Origin: an uncultured Woeseiaceae bacterium
GTDB lineage: Bacteria; Pseudomonadota; Gammaproteobacteria; Steroidobacterales; Woeseiaceae
Direction: 5' to 3'
NCBI GenBank assembly: GCA_945787435.1
Contig: CALZHX010000398.1
Location: forward strand, 1-10,458
DNA length: 10,458 nucleotides
The translations under genes were made by a program, and so were the position numbers. How positions within the stretch are numbered: the stretch's first letter is position 1; the number at the start of each line of letters is the position of its first letter. Positions 6,447 through 10,458 of the stretch are shown here, in pieces. The notes beneath the pieces were generated by a model. That model worked only from the letters and a program-made list of their open reading frames with translations, had not been told where the DNA came from and made no database searches.

Positions 6447-7763
6447 TTGAAAAAAGGCTTTGTTATTCTGCTGCTCGCCCTTGCCGTCATCGTTCTCGTC
6501 TCGCCGGCGCTCGTTGGCCGCCTCGCCGAAGAATCAATGGACGAAAACCTCGACTGGGCTGCGACCGAAAGCCGGGACCTGACCATTACCTCGCAGGGAT
6601 TCGAGCGCGGCTGGTTCTCATCCGAGGGGCAGCATCGCGTCGAACTGCGCGACGGCGATTTGCGTGACGCACTGCTATTGGTCGCCGTCAACACCGACTT
6701 CGAGGGGCTTCCCGCCCTGGTCATCGACACACACATCGACCATGGCCTCGTTGCCGTGACTTCGATGGCACGAGAAAAGGGCTCTCTTCTGCCCGGCCTC
6801 GGCAGCGCCGTCTCGACGATGCATCTCGAATTCGAGAATGGCGAGACCGTCGATATTCCGGGCACGATCTACAGCGAGGTCGGCCTGAGCGGCGAACTGC
6901 AGTCCAACTTCATACTCGAGCCCGGCACTTTCAGTAACGCCGGGGAAACTGCGCAGTGGGGCAATGTCGACGTGCTGATCACCACGAGTCCGTCGACCGA
7001 CATCATCGGCTTTGGCGGCGACATCGACGAGATCGCTTTCGTGTCGTCCAACAGCGAGGTCACCATAGGCCCGCTGCGTTTTGAAGGAGACCAGCGAAAG
7101 ACCCGCTTCGGTCCTTACGTTGGCGACGCAGCATTTACGATCGATAGAATCACGATGCCGTCCAGCTTTGGCCAGGACAGCATGGGGCCCATTTCATTTA
7201 CCTCAACAGTCGCGATCGACGACAGCGCCTTGTCTGGCCGAACCACTGTTCTATTCGACGACCTGCCGTTCGGTGACTTTGGGCGCGCAAGAATCAGCAT
7301 GGACATATCGGCCGACGGCATCGACGCGGAGGCGATCGGCAACCTCACACGCGCACTTGACGGCCTCAGTGACGACGCGTCCGACGACGAGGTGCGGCTG
7401 GCGGTCGAGGATGACGCGAAGCAACTTCTCGCGGCCGGTTTCGAGTTGCGCGTCGCGGAGCTAATTGTCTCGCTTCAGCCCGGCACAATCTCAGCAAGGC
7501 TCAACGCCGAAGTCGACGACACCGACCTCGACAATTTCGTTTGGACGTCCGCGCTGCTGGCGCTGGACGCAACCCTGGATGTGAGCGTGCCGGCAGAACT
7601 AATGGACTATTTGATTTCTCTCGACCCGCAGGTCGGAGCGGCCGTCGGCATGGGGTTTTTGCGCAGGAACCAGGACGCCTATGAAATGGAGGCCACGTTC
7701 AAAGACGGCCTGTTGACGATCAACGGTGCGCCGATGCCAGTTCCGTGGCTAAGTGGCAACTAA
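6447..7763 (+). CDS. DUF945/YdgA-like membrane-anchored protein
   Basis: Protein of about 438 residues with one N-terminal membrane segment (residues about 4-23, GFVILLLALAVIVLVSPALV) and a long acidic C-terminal part predicted to lie in the periplasm. The segment FERGWFSSEGQHRVEL (GWFSS at about 55-59) is the typical start of DUF945 proteins such as E. coli YdgA, whose molecular role is not established. Later parts (for example GFELRVAELIVSL, and AYEMEATFKDGLLTINGAPM near the end) fit the repetitive beta-rich architecture of that family. The start is chosen at the TTG at 6447 because GGGAA lies 6 nt upstream and the membrane segment then begins at once after KKG. The frame is open to a TTG at 6366, which would add 27 unremarkable residues. 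It is the only plus-strand gene in the window, and its last 44 nt overlap the end of the ABC ATPase gene. Confidence 0.75.
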   Translation: MKKGFVILLLALAVIVLVSPALVGRLAEESMDENLDWAATESRDLTITSQGFERGWFSSEGQHRVELRDGDLRDALLLVAVNTDFEGLPALVIDTHIDHGLVAVTSMAREKGSLLPGLGSAVSTMHLEFENGETVDIPGTIYSEVGLSGELQSNFILEPGTFSNAGETAQWGNVDVLITTSPSTDIIGFGGDIDEIAFVSSNSEVTIGPLRFEGDQRKTRFGPYVGDAAFTIDRITMPSSFGQDSMGPISFTSTVAIDDSALSGRTTVLFDDLPFGDFGRARISMDISADGIDAEAIGNLTRALDGLSDDASDDEVRLAVEDDAKQLLAAGFELRVAELIVSLQPGTISARLNAEVDDTDLDNFVWTSALLALDATLDVSVPAELMDYLISLDPQVGAAVGMGFLRRNQDAYEMEATFKDGLLTINGAPMPVPWLSGN

Positions 7764-9477
7764 CCAGGGTTCCGTCGTGGTCTGTCACCACTGGTCGCTG
7801 TGCCCGGCACACATCCTCTGCGTGTGGGCAGCGCGGATGAAACGCACATCCCGTCGGCGGCTGCAGCGCTGAGGGAACCTCGCCGGTTACGGTTGTCCTG
7901 CCGCCCGCGTTCTCCGGGTCCGGCACGGGGACCGCATCGAGCAACGCGCGTGTATACGGGTGCCGCGGCCGGCCGAACAGCGCGTCGTTGCTCGCCATTT
8001 CTACGAGGCGGCCGAGGTACATGACGAGCACCCGATGGCTCACGGCGCGAACAACGGCAAGATCATGTGTGATGAAGATGATGGCAAGCCCGCTCTCCTC
8101 CTGGACCTGGCGTAGAAGCCGCAGGATCTGCTTGCGCACAGTGCCGTCGAGTGCGGCCACAGCCTCGTCGCAAACCAGCACCTTCGGCTCGAGTATGAGC
8201 GCACGGGCGATCGCGACGCGCTGTGCCTGGCCCCCCGACAGTTCGTGCGGATAGCGCTCAAGAAATTCATCGCTGAGCCCGGTTTTCCCGAGCATTGCCG
8301 CGACTCTCTGCCGCCGCTCTGGTTTTGTCAGGGATGCCTCATGAACCTGCAGCGGCTCGCCAACAATGCCGGCGACTTGCATTTGCGGATTCAGCGAGCC
8401 CGCCGGGTCCTGGAACACAAGCTGCATACCACGCCGCGTTGCCTTGCTCCTGTCGCCCAGGTCTGCCGCCAGCTCATCGCCGCAATAGACGACGCGACCG
8501 GCGCGCATTGGGACCAGTCCAAGTGCTGCACGCGCGAGGCTCGATTTACCAGAGCCGGACTCACCGACGACCGCTACAGTCTCGCCAGCGCTTACCGAGA
8601 AACTGACGTCGCGAACCGCCGGTATGACCTGCCCGCCCTTTGATCGATAGCGAACTTCAGCGCCACTAATGGCAAGGACGCCCTCCCCGCGCTTCGCCGC
8701 GGGAGCACCCGAGTCCGTCAACCGTGGGGCAGCTTTGATCAGTGCAGTGGTGTGTTCGTGCTGCGGGCTGGCGAAAACCTCACGCGTCAGACCCTGCTCA
8801 ACGAGCCGGCCGTTCTCAACAACAAGCATGCGCTCGCAACGGCCCGCGACTACGCCCAGATCATGTGTAATGAGCAACAACGAGGTGTCTTCGCGGATGT
8901 CTTCCAGGAGATCGAGAATTTGCGCCTGTACGGTAACGTCGAGCGCCGTTGTTGGCTCGTCGGCGATCAACAGGTCCGGTCCTGCGAGCAAGGCCGATGC
9001 AATCATCGCGCGCTGCCGCATGCCGCCCGACAGTTCATGTGGGAAGGCTCTGTATTGTCGCGATGCGTCAGGCAGTCCGACGCGAGCGAGCATGTCGATG
9101 ACGCGGTTCCGCGCATCTGTTGCCGCGCCGATCTCATGCTGCAACAGGATGCGCTGCAGCTGCGCACCAATCGTTACAAATGGATTCAGTGCCTGCATCG
9201 GGTCCTGAAACACGATCGCAATTCTCGTCGCGCGCAGTTGCTCAAGCGCCCGGTTGTCCGCGCCAAGTAGCTCTTGCCCGTCGAAGCGAATGCTGCCACC
9301 TACCGCCGCTGTTGCCGGCAACAGGCCGAGGACCGCAAGTGCGGTCTGCGACTTGCCCGAGCCGGACTCGCCGACGAGGCCAACGGACTCGCCTTTCTCG
9401 ATCGAGAAGCCGATATCCGCAACCGCGAGCGAATCGCCATAACGAATGCTCAGCTTGTCGATAGCGAGCAGGCTCAT
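7720..9477 (-). CDS. Peptide-type ABC transporter, fused double ATP-binding protein
   Basis: Cytosolic energy-coupling subunit of a dipeptide/oligopeptide (Dpp/Opp/Yej) importer. It has 585 residues with two complete ATPase domains in tandem, as in YejF or GsiA. Domain 1 has Walker A GESGSGKS (36-43), Q-loop Gln91, signature LSGGMRQR (149-156), Walker B LLIADEP (169-175) and switch His205. Domain 2 has Walker A GESGSGKS (305-312), Q-loop Gln356, signature LSGGQAQR (413-420), Walker B VLVCDEA (433-439) and switch His471. The second D-loop is slightly atypical (AALDGTV instead of the common SALDVSV). The C-terminal oligopeptide-transporter extension carries four cysteines (544, 550, 557, 574; GCAFHPRCPHAEDVC and VSCHL), a spacing conserved in this class and suited to a metal or Fe-S site. 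The ATG at 9477 overlaps the permease stop as ATGA. The substrate cannot be read from the sequence; yejF or gsiA names would be over-precise. Confidence 0.93.
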   Translation of the reverse strand: MSLLAIDKLSIRYGDSLAVADIGFSIEKGESVGLVGESGSGKSQTALAVLGLLPATAAVGGSIRFDGQELLGADNRALEQLRATRIAIVFQDPMQALNPFVTIGAQLQRILLQHEIGAATDARNRVIDMLARVGLPDASRQYRAFPHELSGGMRQRAMIASALLAGPDLLIADEPTTALDVTVQAQILDLLEDIREDTSLLLITHDLGVVAGRCERMLVVENGRLVEQGLTREVFASPQHEHTTALIKAAPRLTDSGAPAAKRGEGVLAISGAEVRYRSKGGQVIPAVRDVSFSVSAGETVAVVGESGSGKSSLARAALGLVPMRAGRVVYCGDELAADLGDRSKATRRGMQLVFQDPAGSLNPQMQVAGIVGEPLQVHEASLTKPERRQRVAAMLGKTGLSDEFLERYPHELSGGQAQRVAIARALILEPKVLVCDEAVAALDGTVRKQILRLLRQVQEESGLAIIFITHDLAVVRAVSHRVLVMYLGRLVEMASNDALFGRPRHPYTRALLDAVPVPDPENAGGRTTVTGEVPSALQPPTGCAFHPRCPHAEDVCRAQRPVVTDHDGTLVSCHLATELASAHR

Positions 9478-10283
9478 TTTTTATCTCTCGCGTCGAACGC
9501 ATCGCGCATCGCGTCGCCGAAGAAATTGAAACACAGCAGGATTACGGCCAGCAGCGCGGCCGGGATCAACAGCATCCATGAGGCCCCTTCCATCTGGTTG
9601 ACGCCCGCATCGACCAGGGCGCCCAGCGAGGTTTGTGGTTCCTGGATGCCGAGCCCCAGGAAGCTCAGAAACGACTCGACGAGTATTGCCTGGGGGATAG
9701 TCAGGGTTACGTAAACGATGACGACGCCGAACAGGTTGGGCGCGATGTGGCGAAACACAATTCTTGCTGTTGATACGCCGGTCAGTCGCGCCGCCTCGAC
9801 GAACTCGCGCTCACGCAGCGACAAGGTCTGGCCGCGCACGATGCGCGCCATGTCGAGCCAGTTGATGGCGCCGATCGCGACAAAAATGAGCAGGAAATTT
9901 CGCTCGAATGCGACCATCAACAGGATGACAAAGAATATGAACGGTAGCGCGTAGAGTGTGTCGACGAAACGCATCATGACCGCGTCGACGCGCCCGCCAA
10001 GGTAACCAGCGATGGCGCCATACGTGACCCCGATGAGCAGGCTTACAACGCTCGCGACGATCGCCACGAGGATGGTGATCTGCACGCCAAGCATACTGCG
10101 CACGAACAGGTCACGGCCGAGATCATCGGTGCCAAAGATATGGGCGCCACCGATCGCCGGGCTTTGCAACAAATTGTCGAAGTTGGTTTGCAGGTAGTCG
10201 TGCGGACTCAGCAACGGACCAATGAAGGCAACAGCAACAATACCGAGCAGAATACTGCCGCTGACTTTCATGCTGCGATTCAT
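9474..10283 (-). CDS. Peptide-type ABC transporter permease, DppC/OppC-like
   Basis: Inner-membrane channel subunit of the same importer, 269 residues, slightly shorter than DppC/OppC (about 300). An OppC-type N-terminal membrane segment (about 9-25) is followed by the signature GTDDLGRDLFVRSMLGVQIT (51-70) and then about five more membrane segments (roughly 70-96, 108-126, 129-143, 184-212, 236-256). The cytosolic EAA coupling loop, which docks on the ATPase, is EAARLTGVSTARIVFRHIAP (163-182). The typical SFLGLGIQEPQTSLGALV follows at about 207-224. The ATG at 10283 overlaps the preceding permease stop as ATGA; a second Met at residue 5 is an alternative start. It forms the heterodimeric channel with the partial gene on its right. 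Confidence 0.93.
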   Translation of the reverse strand: MNRSMKVSGSILLGIVAVAFIGPLLSPHDYLQTNFDNLLQSPAIGGAHIFGTDDLGRDLFVRSMLGVQITILVAIVASVVSLLIGVTYGAIAGYLGGRVDAVMMRFVDTLYALPFIFFVILLMVAFERNFLLIFVAIGAINWLDMARIVRGQTLSLREREFVEAARLTGVSTARIVFRHIAPNLFGVVIVYVTLTIPQAILVESFLSFLGLGIQEPQTSLGALVDAGVNQMEGASWMLLIPAALLAVILLCFNFFGDAMRDAFDARDKK

Positions 10284-10458
10284 CGGCGCCGGATCCGCGG
10301 GTCGATCACGCCATACATGAGGTCGACCACAAGATTAAGCAGCACAACCAGCGTTGCGTAGAAAATGACAATGCCGAGCACGAGCGTGTAGTCGCGATTA
10401 AGCGCACCGCGAACGAAGAACTGACCGAGCCCGGGAATGCCGAAGATCTGTTCAACCA
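10280..10458 (-). CDS. Peptide-type ABC transporter permease, DppB/OppB-like (3' end only)
   Basis: The last 58 codons of a permease whose start lies beyond the right edge. The visible part is the highly conserved DppB/OppB C-terminus: VEQIFGIPGLGQFFVRGALN, then DYTLVLGIVIFYATLVVLLN as the last membrane segment, then the ending DLMYGVIDPRIRRR. It partners with the DppC-like subunit downstream, which it overlaps by 4 nt. The order permease B, permease C, double ATPase matches yejBEF-like operons, in which a substrate-binding protein usually precedes permease B. Confidence 0.92.
   Translation of the reverse strand, partial: VEQIFGIPGLGQFFVRGALNRDYTLVLGIVIFYATLVVLLNLVVDLMYGVIDPRIRRR

Noticed and set aside
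7712..7785. Small hairpins near the convergent gene ends (GTTGA-CGA-TCAAC and GTGGT...ACCAC)
   Set aside because: Stems of only 5 bp without T-runs; too weak to call terminators.
8245..9270. Plus-strand open frames opposite the ABC ATPase gene
   Set aside because: All lie opposite conserved Walker and signature motifs of the ATPase and show no domain of their own.
1..10458. CRISPR arrays, tRNA or rRNA genes, transposases, phage or defence genes
   Set aside because: Looked for by eye on both strands; no regular repeat-spacer pattern, no RNA gene signatures and no such protein families were seen.

Overview
The window looks like chromosomal DNA of a heterotrophic gammaproteobacterium, plausibly marine. 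It is GC-rich by eye, tightly packed, and full of 4-nt start/stop overlaps. That placement is an inference from overall protein resemblance (PrpD and PrpB are very close to the enterobacterial type) and is not proven. There are no RNA genes, insertion sequences, phage genes or CRISPR arrays. No stretch over 300 bases lacks a gene.

Left part (1-3760, minus strand): a methylcitrate-cycle operon for propionyl-CoA use, transcribed prpB > prpC > prpD. It runs on after 29 nt into the 5' end of an exported protein that leaves the window. The promoter region of prpB (3618-3760) holds a reasonable sigma70-type promoter, and an AT-rich perfect palindrome flanked by CCC/GGG sits right at the predicted transcription start. 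This is a good candidate operator. prpE and a recognisable prp regulator are not in the window.

Middle part (3761-6296, minus strand): three translationally coupled genes, cytochrome c (c4-like, two hemes) > MBL-fold hydrolase > MDR oxidoreductase of the YhdH/AcuI (acryloyl-CoA reductase) family. AcuI makes propionyl-CoA, which is the substrate of the adjacent prp genes. The layout therefore suggests an acrylate, 3-hydroxypropionate or DMSP-derived C3 route feeding the methylcitrate cycle. A GC-rich hairpin directly after the acuI stop may be a terminator or a REP-like element.

Right part: one plus-strand gene (6447-7763) for a membrane-anchored DUF945/YdgA-like protein. It overlaps tail-to-tail by 44 nt with a minus-strand dipeptide/oligopeptide-type ABC transporter operon (7720-10458). 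That operon encodes permease B (partial), permease C and a fused double ATPase, all joined by ATGA overlaps. The substrate-binding protein must lie outside the window, if it is linked at all.

Most of the content is ordinary, well-known metabolism. The most useful leads are the prp palindrome, the acuI-prp linkage, and the unexplained cytochrome c/MBL/AcuI coupling.
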